NCBI GenBank assembly: GCA_036250195.1
Contig: JAVHZZ010000009.1
Location: forward strand, 41,073,824 to 41,137,823
Reading direction: 5' to 3'
DNA from: Mixophyes australis
Lineage: Eukaryota; Chordata; Amphibia; Anura; Limnodynastidae
DNA length: 64,000 nt
The notes beneath the pieces were generated by a model, which was not told the DNA's origin, did no database searches, and worked only from the letters and a program-made list of their open reading frames with translations. Position 1 is the stretch's first letter, and the number at the start of each line of letters is the position of its first letter. Below, in pieces: positions 23,193 through 34,869 of this stretch. The position numbers and the translations under genes are program-made.

Positions 23193-23999
23193 GGTGTGAG
23201 GTAGGTGTTGGCTAATTAATGGGTGCTATATGGTTTGTGGATTGATGGTGGGGCAATTTAATAGCGGGACTATTTAAGATGGGATGATTTGGGGGCTATT
23301 GAATGTGGGGGTGAGTTTGGGAAGAGGGCTATTTATTAAATATGAATTATTTAATGCTGGCATGGTCGTGGGAAATGGTTATATTTATTAAATGTAAATG
23401 CTGTTGATTTATTGCTGGGGCTGTTTGGAGGGAGGGAAATATGTTTATTTATTAAATGTGAATTCTAGCATTTTAATGTTGGGGCTGGAGGGAAGCCTAT
23501 TTACTAAATGTGGGTGCTTTTGATTTAACACCGGAGCTTGTTGGAGTTTTCTAAATTTTATGTACTATTTTTTTTCCAAATAGGGCCCCCAGCATTCCAG
23601 GATCCAGACAAGCAGCAACTGATCAAGAGACACCAGCAACCACAGGTAGGGAAAGCATCAAGAACAGGTAGGAGAGAGCAGGACAGTCTGCCAACTGTAT
23701 TTATCTATATTGGCAGTTCCTCTGCAACATGTTATTAAATAAACATGAATATGTTTCAGCGGGACAGTCCTGATTTATGGCTCTGTCCCATGAGTGGAAA
23801 TGTTGGGACAACGGTGGTATGAGCAATATTCAGCCCTCTGATGGCATAATCAACTTTGTATTAACCCCGCCTCTTTTTGTGTTTGCCCTGCCTACACTTG
23901 ACTTGGTCCCGCCCACATGAGACCACTTGCAGATTTTTATCCAGGGCCACTTTATGTTACAAATCCGCCCCTGGAAATGTTGTTGTTGCCTGTAGAGTT

Positions 24000-24495
24000 G
24001 CAGCGTATTTTACAGAGGTCTCGGCTTTAAAACATCTACAAGAACAAACTTAAACAAGTACTCAATTGGGCTATATGGACCGAATCAGCTACAAATAACT
24101 TCATTTAGAATTAGATTAAGTTTGGTTTTGTGGACAAAGATATATTGTTGACTGAGTATAGGACATCCAATTAAATAATAGTTAGCAAATTTCATAGGCT
24201 TCACTTATGAGGTGAATTTTCAGAGAGGGCTTAAAAAATTGAAGTGTTTGAGTTAAACAGAGTGTCGTAGTGTGTTACAGAGAATGGGAACAGCATGGGA
24301 AAGCCATGAAAATGTGAGTAAAAGTAGGCAATACGAAAGCATTGTAGGTTTGGGGAAATGGCAAGATAGCTTGATTGAGTAGGAAAATGGTAACTAAAGA
24401 GGAGAGGTAGAAAGCATAATGAATCATTTGATAAATTTAGGGATGAAGCTAAAAGAAGTGATCTGGCGATTTCGGTGAAAGTCATTTCTACGAAC
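24000..24495 (-). pseudogene. Probable L2-like LINE 3' fragment
   Basis: Read on the minus strand, the sequence shows a degraded LINE C-terminal pattern, HGFPMLFPFSVTHYDTL, then in another frame KPSLKIHLISEAYE, corresponding to the usual WNSLP...FK..LKTHLF..AY end of L2 ORF2. No reverse transcriptase core. Limits are approximate. Confidence 0.35.
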
Positions 24496-24496
24496 A

Positions 24497-24896
24497 CAAC
24501 AATTGCAACTTTAATTATACTAACAGTAATATGCTGATTACTATAATCCCAGCATACACCAAATACAGACTTACCATAAAAGTGACTGACAACATTTCAG
24601 ACACGCCGCATATAAATTTCGGCAGTGAAATTCTTGTCACATTGCCGGTTTTAAGGGGGCAATGCCAGGACCCACCTACCTAACCCTTTTTTGGATTATA
24701 CAGGTGCCGGTCCTAGCATTGCCCCCTTAAAACCAGCAATGTCTTGAGAATCACATTGCCGGCATTTTCTGCTATCAGAATTTATATGCAGCATGTCTGA
24801 AATGTTGTCAGTCGCTTCTAAAGTCTATATTTGGTGTATGCCACAATTGTAGTCATTGGCATATTACTGATGCTGCAATTAAGGTCACAATTCTCC
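24497..24896. mobile_element. 400-bp palindromic foldback or MITE
   Basis: The left arm (about 24497-24690) and right arm (about 24700-24896) are reverse complements at high identity. Paired segments include TTTTAAGGGGGCAATGC with GCATTGCCCCCTTAAAA, and ACTGACAACATTTCAGACA with TGTCTGAAATGTTGTCAGT. A short central spacer holds a T run. No coding. Target duplication not resolved. Confidence 0.8.
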
Positions 24897-25364
24897 TGTT
24901 TGGTACCCCACCCCACTTTTTTAATACATCAACAAAGGCATCATCTATTTCATAAAAATCTTGTTCTATCCATATAATGTTTCTTGTCTAGCTCAGGAAA
25001 CGTTACATTTTGGTACCTACAAGTAGTCCTATTAGTCATAAGAGGTCATTAATGAAGTGTAAAACATCTTCAATACAGGAAAAATTCAGCCATTTTACCC
25101 ACTATACAACTCACGCATGCATCTATATTTCTCCTGAGGCACATGGGTTTATGGAGCAAGATGGCTGCATTTGCAGAAAAGCAGAAGAACTTGGGGGCTG
25201 TGAAGGCATTCCTGCCAAAGTACAGCAGTGCAGAAACAAAATTTCCTCTTACAGAATAAGATTATTGAAATAAGATAAAGGGGGTACAATGGGTGGATTT
25301 TTAGAGGTTCTCCTTGCTGTGAGGAAAGCTGCACAAACATTTCTTCAACAGCACCCATTTTATG
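24897..25364. other. Unassigned sequence
   Basis: No gene recognised. Confidence 0.4.
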
Positions 25365-25795
25365 GAATTCAATCCCTCGCACCACATGACTTTCCTCCAG
25401 CTTTCAAACCTTCAAGCATTCTCTGAAAACACACCTCTTCAGACAAGCTTATAATATTCCTCTACCACCATCTTAACCTCCTTAGATTACCCTATTACCA
25501 CCCTCTACACAGCTAACACAAGACAATAACCCTCTGACCAACATAGTTGTGTGACTGAGCCCACTAAATATTTTGTAACCTTTGCATTCTAGCTGGACAA
25601 CTATTCAATATGATGTAGCCCTTACCCTAGTGTATCAAACCATTGTCCCATTGATTGTAAGCTTGCGAGCAGGGCCCTCTTACCTCTCTGTATGTATGTA
25701 TTATCCAGTATTGTTTTATTACTCTTTGTTCCCAATTGTAAAGTGCCACGGAACCTGCTGGCGCTATATAAATAATTTGTTTTTGATGATAAACA
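25365..25795 (+). mobile_element. L2-clade LINE 3' end
   Basis: It opens with a short C-terminal coding remnant (TTTCAAACCTTCAAGCATTC, then CTGAAAACACACCTCTTCAG, matching F..FK..LKTHLFR) followed by an L2-type 3' UTR ending TGGCGCTATATAAATAAT. The 5' part of the element is missing, as is usual for LINE insertions. Confidence 0.75.
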
Positions 25796-26314
25796 ACTCA
25801 GCATGTGTGGATATGTGGTCTTCAGGTCTCTTCTTACTCTTTTAATGAGATCCATTGTTCACCTCCATGTTGCCCTTTGGCTGAAAAGAACATTTCTAGG
25901 TACACCAAGCAATATGATAAAAACCTTCATATACTGCCCACATGTAATAAAGATGATTCGGATTTTACCCTCATTAGTGGGGTTTAACAGAGCAGTGTTT
26001 TAGGAGAAACATGACATTTTATTTTATTGAAAGTGGTAGGAGGTTGGAAATTGATGTGACATTTACATTTTGGACCTGTGTAAATTTAATCTGTTTTTCA
26101 GTCTGCATCGTGTTTCATAAATGAGATCCTTAGTGTTTAAAACTGTACAATACAAAGAAGACCTTGTAACAGAGCCGTCTTCAAAAATAGTTATTCCCAC
26201 TGACAGACAAAGAACATTTTAAGTAACATCATGTTTCCATTAAGGAGCTAATCAATTTGTAGATACTATCAATTAGTAATTAATTGTCCAAGACATTTTA
26301 TATATATGTAGTGG
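25796..26314. other. Unassigned AT-rich sequence
   Basis: No gene recognised. Confidence 0.4.
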
Positions 26315-26720
26315 CCATCTGTCAAAACAGGGAAGCAGCCATACATTAATCTTCTTTACTCAAAACATACTTCTCAACTTTTCAGAAACCATTGTCTAGA
26401 CATTTTATAGCCTCCAGATAAGCATCTGTATGTGTATATATGCACTGTATAATTCTGTTACTCAATTGACAGCCACAATATAACACACTTCTTATTTGTT
26501 TGATTTTCCTTGTGCCTTTTTCTTAATCTGAATTCTTAAATCAGTTATAAAGACATGATACCTTTTCATGTTTTGTATGCTGTCTGTAAAAAGGAGTGTC
26601 TAATTGTCTTATACAGTTTTAAACATATTTATTTCTACATTTATTTCTAATTTCATTTATATAAATGTAACTCTTCTGAAAAAAAGAAGTGGTAATCCCA
26701 TTAGACAAATGCAATGATAG
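26315..26720. repeat. Local direct duplication, upstream copy
   Basis: Matches 28403-28835 in the same order and orientation with moderate divergence: CCATCTGTCAAAACAGGGAA, TTCTCA...CAGAAACC, TTGTCTAGACATTTTA, GCCTCCAGATA and, near the end, TTTGCAAT/TTTCTAATT segments. Confidence 0.65.
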
Positions 26721-26801
26721 CAATTGCTTGTTCTTCTTATACAGTATACATTACATCACATATCGCTGAAAACTTTATCACGATTGCCATCTCCTCTCTA
26801 T

Positions 26802-27124
26802 GGGCCTGAGTCATTAAGGAAAGTAAGTCAATAAAAAGGAGGAAATGTGATCATGGACAAACCATGTTACAATGCAAGGGGTGCAAATTAGTTTATTATT
26901 TTGCACATAAAGAATATACTGGCTGCACTGTCATGTAGCAGACAAATACTTGATAGCTTTATTCTTACACTGAAATTTAAAATTAATCTAGGATATGCCC
27001 TACAGCAGCTATAAATCTGTCCTTGCATTTTAATTTTACCTCGCCCTCCAATGCAACATGGTTTTGCCCTGGTGCAAAGTCACTCCCTTTTTTTTTGCTT
27101 CGCTCTCCTTAATGACTCAGGCCC
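26802..27124. mobile_element. Palindromic MITE (GGGCCTGAGTCATTAAGG family), copy 1
   Basis: The ends GGGCCTGAGTCATTAAGGA and TCCTTAATGACTCAGGCCC are perfect inverted repeats, flanked by TAT on both sides. The interior matches the element at 58121-58434 in reverse orientation (TGCAACATGGTTTTGCC here, GGCAAAATCATGTTGCA there). Non-coding. Confidence 0.8.
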
Positions 27125-28402
27125 TATATTTCAACTTTACTCTCATGATGCTTTTCATTATTATAATATTCTTTATTCAGTTTTTCTTTCTCCTTAACTA
27201 CACTATATCACTAAACGGGAAAGTGTACGCAGCAGGGTTTTCAGTAGACACATTTGTATAAGGCAACTTACCCGCTGGCATCAAACGCCATACTTTTTCT
27301 AGAGTTTTTTAATGTCCTCCTTTGGCATTCTTGACCTGAATTGTCTATATCATGTCAAAAGCGATTAGGTTTGTCATGCAGTGTCATTGGTCTCTGTTTC
27401 CACCAGTGGGTAACTAGCTCTGTTCACAATAATAGAATTACTTTTTACTATGTACAAACATCTTTTACTGATCTTTTTCAAGTTCATTATTGTTTACTCA
27501 ATTTCTTTAAAATTTGTCATAATGAAGACCTCTGAAGAAAATGAAAACTCTGCAGTGTAGCAAAAGTACACAGTAAATACATATAAGTGTGTCTTGTGTC
27601 TTGTAACATCCGAAAAATATATGGAAAAAAAAAAGCCACAAATAATATTTTTGCTTAGAGGTATGTGTTACCAATACAACTTCATGTTTTCTGGAAAGGT
27701 ATAGGTGCAAAAGACGTTGTCGTCCTTTACATAGCAAAATAAACGACAAATATCTATTTTAACAATGTATATTTAGAATGGCACATATAGATCTTTATGT
27801 AGGGCTCAAGGATTATAATTTTACAATAACATTTAATATGCTCTGTAACTAGAATTTACTCCTATGCTGTTGATTTTAATAGCATATTCTGGTCACATAC
27901 TGCTTATTGCATTTCTAGATCTATGTAGAGGAAATTTGTCTGAGAACCAATCATAATAACTGTTGACTTTCTCATTGGTTTTGATAAATTAATTACGAAG
28001 TTAATTATAATTTTCCTACTGTTTGGTATTTGAAAATACTGAGCTCCTGTTTCACTGGCAGCTCACCCTTATCCTGCATAAGTCTGAAAAGGGTAAATTA
28101 TGCTGACCTCTCAGTAAACTCTGCTACATCAAATGTAATTCATTCACCATTCCAGTTGCAGGGCTGTAATTTCATTTTGCTGTTTTAAGTCTCTGATTTA
28201 CCCTTCGGCCCTTGAGAACCGTGGCATTATGTGTATTATCTACATCTGAAAAAACTTGAAGGTTGAACTCATTTTGAAATGGGGTATTGAAATAGATTTT
28301 TTGCAAAAAATGGAATCCAGGAACTTTTTCTTCCAATTGCTTCCTCAAGCTTTGAGAATCATAACCGTGTCCACTCTCGTAAAGCAGCAGAACAGTTAAT
28401 TT
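27125..28402. other. Unassigned AT-rich sequence
   Basis: No gene recognised; short frames have no domains. Confidence 0.4.
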
Positions 28403-28511
28403 CCATCTGTCAAAATAGGGCAATGGCTATCAATTAATCTTCTCTTTTTTACCCAAAACAAACTTCTCAGAAACCTTTGTCTAGACATTTTAGTGCCTCC
28501 AGATATCAGTA

Positions 28512-28576
<65 letters not shown>

Positions 28577-28835
28577 TATTCAGGTAACATTTACAATAAA
28601 ACACATTTCTTAATTCATTTTTCTGGTGCTCTTGGTCTTAATCTCAATTGCCAAATAAATTCTAAAGAAATAATACCTTTACATATATGTTTATATTATT
28701 TGTATACAGGAGTGAATTATCTTTGACACTCAGTTTACAAACATAATTATTTGTACATTTATTTGCAATTAAATTGTTTTATACTGCTCTCTTCTGCGAA
28801 AATACATTATAATCCTGATAAATACAATAATGTTG
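28403..28835. repeat. Local direct duplication, downstream copy
   Basis: Second copy of the block at 26315-26720, 2.1 kb away, interrupted by the GT microsatellite at 28516-28570, which sits where the first copy has GTATGTGTATATATG. Confidence 0.65.
28516..28570. repeat. (GT)n microsatellite
   Basis: Pure GT run. The Cys/Val-rich frame through it is an artefact. Confidence 0.97.
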
Positions 28836-30347
28836 TACAGTATATAGCTACAATACATAAGACACGATGTGATAATACACTTTAAATTACGTTGTTATAA
28901 TAAAGGAGTATTCATAAGACAAAATATATAATATTTCAATTTCTAGGGTCACTCCATAGTTCATTATGTGTACAAAGAGAGTACAGCTTCCATAGTGTAG
29001 TCAAACTAGTTTATCAATTGCTAACACTCAGTGCTAGAAATATAAGGATTTAATCTACTGGTATGTCAACAATACCTGTTTGATTCCTGTGAATACAAAT
29101 CTCTACCATGTTGAGTTTACTATAAGCACTCTTGGAATTCTTGCTGAACATCAAGAATCCTTTGATTCTATTTTTTTTTACTCAGGCAACCTTAGAGATT
29201 AAACTGAGCCATATTTTTAAGGTCACCTTAAAGGTCATAGTAATAAATGAAGTGTCACGAAAACTAGACATTTCCCTCAGTTTCAGCATTAATATTTATA
29301 ATATGTATTTAAATTTTGTTCAAAAGAATGTACTGCATACCAATGGATTTTATTGCAAAAAAGAATAGATGGCAATATAATACAAAATTCTAATCCTATA
29401 AAGTGTTAACTTTCTGTAGTAAAACTATAGTTGTTAGTGTATGATTTGAAAAAGAAATGTTTACTGATCGTTCAAGATAACATATATGTCTGTCAGTTTC
29501 AACACTTAATTTAAGCAAATGGTTTAATAATGAAATATAAAGCCTGTTTTGCTGAAACATTGATTTACAGCAGAAGTTATCTGATTTATACTACATTAAA
29601 TAACTATTAATCAATAGGTATATTTTCAATATATTTAAGTGGCTAGCAATTTATACAAGTATGTAATATAAGTAATCCTAACTTTTCTTCTTTCATTAAG
29701 TTTGACATTTTGGCCCACAAATGTACAGGCTTTCAGTATAAAAATAATCCAACTAAAAGGGCTCCTTACCAATTTAGCTGTCTGACAATCTGAGCAGTTT
29801 GGAAACATACCAGTGGCTGATTCATTAAATGATTGTTTCCATTCATTTTTTCTGTATTTAGTTATACGCTTATATATAGGTAAATCACCCATTATAGTGT
29901 TTGTTTTTTAACACTGCAGCATCAAAAAAAGGAAATCACCAGAAATTCGGATAGTTTCTAGTGAATCATATGAGATAGCACTAACGATGTGAAACCACCA
30001 ATTGCAAGAATAAAGAATAAATTATGAACAAATTGTGTTGTGAGCTGCAATTTAGCAGCAGTGGGAGAGCTACAGGTGACCCAAACATAGTCACCTGACC
30101 TGCCAATGGCATGGAGATAACCCAGCAGGTGATATTCAGCCCCAACTTGACACCAAAAGGGTACATGTAAGACACCCACCCCCAAACAGTGTGGTGCTGC
30201 TAATGTGCTTCATCACCACTTTGCAGGAGAGGGTGGCAGGCCAATACCACCTATCCGGAGGCCATCTTGGCTACCCCATGCTCCATACCTTTCTGCATAC
30301 TTACATTACATGAAATACCCACCTAGTTTTAAGTTTAGTGTACCTCA

Positions 30348-30350
<3 letters not shown>
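28836..30350. other. Unassigned AT-rich sequence
   Basis: No gene recognised. Minus-strand frames at 29635-29892 and 29958-30185 show no domain. Confidence 0.4.

Positions 30351-30404
<54 letters not shown>
30351..30404. repeat. (TA)n microsatellite
   Basis: Uninterrupted AT dinucleotides. Confidence 0.97.
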
Positions 30405-30406
<2 letters not shown>

Positions 30407-30867
30407 CTACATATAGATATAAATATGCAGACTGAGTATAAATAAATACAGACCAAACAGGGTAATGTGTTAAACGTAACATGCTGTGGCTCTTGTTAGT
30501 CTAGAGGGTCATTAATAAATGACTGTCATTGCTACTGAATCATAACTCACACTGCATGCTTATTACTGCAGTGACCATGAAATTTGTTTTCTATATGACA
30601 TACACATACGAAATGCTTCTGATCTGCATCATCACTATATGCAAATATTTTATTTCTAGCAATTTTTACATCTATTCTGTTTTTTGTTTTGTATTGCTTG
30701 ATCGTTTTATAGCATCTGAGGCCCCTGATGTTGTTTTCTCTATTAATTGATCTCAGTGCTCTAATGACATAATTAACTTTGAGCCTTATAAATTCTTGCT
30801 TGCCCCAGGGATTTACTCACATTTTGGCAGCCTGCTTTAGTGCAGGGTGGCACTGGCTTATGATTTA
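30405..30867. other. Unassigned sequence
   Basis: No gene recognised. Confidence 0.4.
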
Positions 30868-31020
30868 TTTATTATTATTCTTTTTATATAGCTCCAGTCA
30901 TATTAAGAAGTGCTTTATAGGGGATACCTAGTGATTCATATCAGTTACTGCTCCAACACAGTGGTTAGCACTTTTGCCTCTGTCTTTGAGCTAGTTATTC
31001 TGGTTACGGAAGCAGTGTAG
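30868..31020. mobile_element. Possible tRNA-derived SINE remnant
   Basis: CAGTGGTTAGCACTTTTGCC (about 30959-30978) resembles the A-box part of vertebrate tRNA-derived SINEs, and CTAGTTATTCTGGTTACGGA could be a decayed B-box side. A TTATTATTATT run then TTTATATAGCTCCAG precedes it, like the reverse of an L2-type 3' tail. Too decayed for a firm family. Confidence 0.3.
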
Positions 31021-32410
31021 AGCTATCTATACATCTGGGCCCTGTAAGAGTCACATTTGCAGCAGTGCATCCAAGGAGGAAAGGCATGTAGTCTTCACCA
31101 TGAGGTCTCCCCCCATCTCCCGTGAGAGAGAGCTGTGTGATTTCTGCTTATTTTATTAAATTAGATTTATGCAGTAGTGTAGATTAGTAGTAGGTGGTAT
31201 CTGGTACTCTCAGCAAGAGGTGAATGTAGGTATTAAAAATCATTTTGAGGGATGGGAAAACTGAGGAGTGTTTTAGGGCAGGTGGGAAGTATGAGAGGTG
31301 TTTTGGTGCTCTAAAGGGAATGTGTATGTTTTATTTGAGTGGGCATTGTGTAGGGTGTATTGGGATAAGTGGGACATTTGATTTGCATGTTGGGAAATCT
31401 GAAGGTTATTTTAAAATATATATGGGATTACGGATAGTGTGCATCGCTTTTGAATATTAAGAGGCTGCACATGTGGCCTTTGAAGTGTAGCACTGAACAA
31501 AATTAAATACACTTACTTCTATCTTCTTGTTTGTTGTTTCTCTTATGATACTGCCATTGATATGTGTCACCGGCATGATACTGTCATTGATATTTGGCAT
31601 TTCCTTAATCCACTCCATAATCTACCCTTTTGATCTTGAGAGTACATAGAGACTCTTTTAGAGGTGGACACATTTGTGAACAAAGCATATGTAGGAAAAG
31701 TTGCACACAAGATAAATTGTGCATATGTTCAGTTAGATGTATCCAGCTCTAAGAAAGTAACATTTTTTACCAGACATACATCGGACATATAAATGTGTAT
31801 TATTATGCCTTACAACAGTTTAGAGATGTGGCTTGACCGTGGTTGTAGTAAATACTGATGGCACATTTCCCTCTTTGTACACAATATAAAAATATAAGGA
31901 AAGGTCTTTCACACAAGAGGGAATGGATCTATACAGTGTTATTTTAAAAAGGCAATAGTCACATTTTCCATAAAAATGTAATCTAATGCAAAGAAAATAT
32001 ACAAATACAAATTGAATTAAACTAAATTAAATGCAAACATCTGCTTTTCTCCTTTAAAGATCAAATAGTAAATCATCTTTCCTGCAGTAGTCCAAATGGA
32101 AATATCAAGTAATGTGAATCGACAGCCACGACTTCATATCATAAAATAACCACAATTCTAATGGTTTAAGTACTATCAGCTGGAGAGGTCAATGCGCCAT
32201 CAGCCAATCAGAAGCAGCTAAATGGTGCTGTTGATTGCTATTTTTGCTACATATCATTGCACTAGCCATCCAGCACCAGCAACAGGTACGAATGGCAAGA
32301 GTACAAAAAAAAAATGAATAGTGACACAGACAATTAGAGATGGCATAAAGATATCCAAATAGGATCAAAGCAAAAAAAAACAAATATGTTAAGAGCAAAC
32401 AAATACATTA
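31021..32410. other. Unassigned sequence
   Basis: No gene recognised. The 71-codon frame at 31245-31460 has no domain. Confidence 0.4.
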
Positions 32411-33735
32411 AATGCCACAACATTAAAACCACTGACAAATGAAGTGAATAACATTGACTATCTCAGATGATTGAGTGGATAAGATCTTGGTTGCAGGATA
32501 GAAAACAGAGAGTTGCAGTAAATGGAGTGAATTCACAGGAGGGAAAGGTTATCAGTAGAGTAGCCCAGGGATCCGTTCTTGGACCAGTACTTTCTAATAT
32601 ATATTTATTGGTGACATTGCAAATGGTATTGAAGGGAAAATATGCCTTTTTGCAGATGACACAAAGAAATGCAACAGGGTAGACACACCAGAAGGGATAA
32701 AATAAATTATTTATGATCTAGGTAGACTAGAGGAAAAAATCCAAACTCATGCACTTGGGTCTCAAAAACCCAAAGGCTAAATCTAGTATTAACGGCACTA
32801 TAATGGAAACTACTGGAGAAGAAAGGGATCTCGGAATCACTATTTTAGGTGACTTAAAGGCAGGTAAGCAATCTGACAAAGCAATGAGAAAGGCAAGTCA
32901 CATGCTTGGTTGCATAGGGAGAGGAATCAGTAGCAGAAAGAAAGAAGTAATAATGCCACTGCATAGGTCATTGATACGGGCACAACTAGAATGCACTGAA
33001 ACTAGAGGGAAGTAGGATAAGAGGAAATTTGAGGAAAAATTACTTCACAGAAAGGGTAGTGGATAAGTGGAATAGCCTGCAATCAGATTTGGTAGAGGCT
33101 AATGCAGTAGAGCAATTTAAACATGTTTGGGACAGACATAAGGATATCTTTGCAAAAAACTAAGTATCAAATAGGGGTTGCGGTTACCATAGGTTAAGAA
33201 GTGGGCAGACTAGATAGGCTAAGTGGTTCTTATCTGCCACCAAATACTATGTTTCTAGGTTTCATTATAATGGCATCAAATAAGGGGTGGGATACATTAT
33301 GCAGCAAGTGAACAGTTAGTTCTTGAAGTTGAAGCATGTGACGTAGTCAAAATGGGCAAGTGTAAGGGTCTGAGTGACTTTGACAAGGTCCAATTGTGAT
33401 GGCTAGTGGACTGGATCAGAGCATCTCCAATATGACAGGTCTTGTGGGATGTTCCCAGTATGCAGTGGTTAGTACCTAGCAAATGTGGTCCAAGGAAGGA
33501 CAATCAGTGAACTAGTGACAGGGTCATGAGTGCCATAGGCAAATTGATGATCGTGGGAAGCGAAAGCTCGCCCATCTGGTCCAATCCCACAGAAGGGTCT
33601 ACAATGGATACATGAGAACCAGAACTGGACCATGGGACAATGGAAGAAGATGGCCTGGACTGCTAAATCACATTTTCTCTTATATCATCTGGATGACTGG
33701 GTGCTTTGCATCATTTATCTGTGAAAGAGATGCAT
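32411..33735 (+). pseudogene. Tc1-like transposon relic split by a LINE insertion
   Basis: The left part (32411-32465) begins ATGCCACAACATTAAAACCA, a familiar Tc1-type 5' flank. The sequence resumes at about 33271 with GGGGTGGGATACATTATGCA and continues as decayed transposase from about 33345: ATGGGCAAGTGTAAGGGTCT (MGK.KGLSDFDK), a helix-turn-helix region, GGACCATGGGACAATGGAAG and further. Stops, frameshifts and an internal deletion near 33590-33600 are present. Tc1 transposases bind the terminal repeats through the N-terminal helix-turn-helix and insert at TA with a DDE domain. The right end was not identified. Confidence 0.75.
32467..33265 (+). pseudogene. CR1-like LINE reverse transcriptase relic inserted in Tc1
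   Basis: 5'-truncated non-LTR retrotransposon. Frames show IRSWLQDRKQRVAVNGVNS, AQGSVLGPVL, then, after frameshifts, a FADD-like box (TTTTTGCAGATGACACAAAG near 32649), LGLKNPKAKSS, EERDLGITI and DLKAGKQSDKAMRKASHMLG. The 3' end is TTCTTATCTGCCACCAAAT then ATGTTTCTAGGTTTC, a tail seen in CR1-like elements of amphibians. Clade assignment (CR1-like) is by motif only. Confidence 0.8.
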
Positions 33736-34653
33736 GGAAGCATACAGACATAATCAAGAGGCTCAGTTGTTGTTCAGACCAAACACCAGACACCCAACAG
33801 TCTCTAGAGTTTACATGTGCGCAAAACAAAAACATATCCAATGAGTGGCAGTTCTGTAGTTTCAAGCTGACATGAAGGTCGACAGTAACTAAAATACCAA
33901 GGCATTACAACAGTGGTTCCACTACTGTCACCTAAAAACAGGAAACTAAGGCTGCAGTGGTACAGGCTCACCAAAATAATACAGTCCAGAAAGCTATGTG
34001 AACTTTGTTTTGATGCCAATAAAAGCCAACTAAATACATGTGGTTTATCTGACTGATGATACTGCTGAAATCTGCTGAGCCTACCTGGAAAGGTGCTAAA
34101 TCCTCACAATTGGTGGAGAAAATACTTGCAAGATCTGTGTATGTTATATGCATTTCAGCAACTGGAAACCTGGATGCTTTTGTGCACAGCGGTAATATGC
34201 TCAGAAATTCACCTTCAATTTCCAAACAAACCCAAGGTAGGATAAGTGCCAAATTTCCATAAAGTTTGCTGCGTATGTGTAAAGATTTAAAAAATGTTGA
34301 AGTACCAATATCAAGTGGATACTTTGTCTATCAAGAGACAGAAAATAAATAAAAGTGTTTATGAGCTGTTGATTACAGTTAAGGAAATTGCTGATTAGCA
34401 AGGAAAGCAAACATTTTCTCTTTGGAAAGGCAGAAATTACACAATGTATCTGTGAACTGCACAGTGGCTGTATTTTTTCCTCATTTTGCAAAGAAAGCAA
34501 AGTTTAAAATTAGTGAAAGTGAAAATCAGGAAAGAACATCATGATCTGTGTTAAAAACTAATGCTACACCTGTTTGATCAAATACGCTGTTTCAAAAAAA
34601 GTGAAAGTGTGGACAGGAGTTTGGGAACCGGCTGGTGTTAATTATACTGGTAC
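33736..34653. other. Unassigned sequence
   Basis: No gene recognised; short overlapping frames on both strands lack domains. Confidence 0.4.
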
Positions 34654-34804
34654 ATGTCTTGGGCAAAAGCAGTTACAATGTTGCCTACAAAATCTGATCA
34701 TATTGACAAACTGATTAAGAAGTTGGTACAGGCCAGTGGCAATCAGGCACAAATTAACAGTAGATTTCAGGAGGATTTCCGAAACATGGCAGAGAATATG
34801 CAAA

Positions 34805-34806
<2 letters not shown>
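34654..34806 (+). CDS. Short frame of uncertain origin, possibly a retroelement gag start
   Basis: About 50 codons (DHIDKLIKKLVQASGNQAQI, RFQEDFRNMAENMQ) with an amphipathic, coiled-coil-like pattern before the frame runs into the TA microsatellite. This resembles the N-terminal helix of many LTR-element gag proteins, but there is no diagnostic motif. Confidence 0.2.

Positions 34807-34808
<2 letters not shown>

Positions 34809-34858
<50 letters not shown>
34809..34858. repeat. (TA)n microsatellite next to the gypsy LTR
   Basis: Pure TA run, ending 12 bases from the proposed LTR edge. Confidence 0.97.
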
Positions 34859-34861
<3 letters not shown>

Positions 34862-34869
34862 CTACTTAC

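Larger units (their letters stand above)
21787..23973. mobile_element. Non-autonomous hAT element with perfect 8-bp target duplication
   Basis: The left end is CATGGGCGGATTGG and the right end AAATCCGCCCCTG, imperfect short inverted repeats of the CAGGGGCGGAT type common in hAT elements. GAAATGTT occurs directly outside both ends (21779-21786 and 23974-23981), an exact 8-bp target duplication as hAT insertion produces. The 2187-bp element codes for no transposase. It carries three different minisatellites in a row, a stretch of degenerate TTTATTAAATGTG-type repeats (23220-23530), and a segment with good splice-site-like borders near 23583-23646. It must have been mobilised in trans. Confidence 0.85.

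Noticed and set aside
28493..28726. Cysteine-rich frame
   Set aside because: Translation of the (GT)n microsatellite.
30959..30978. tRNA gene
   Set aside because: Only an A-box-like stretch is visible; no cloverleaf, anticodon arm or T-arm can be drawn.
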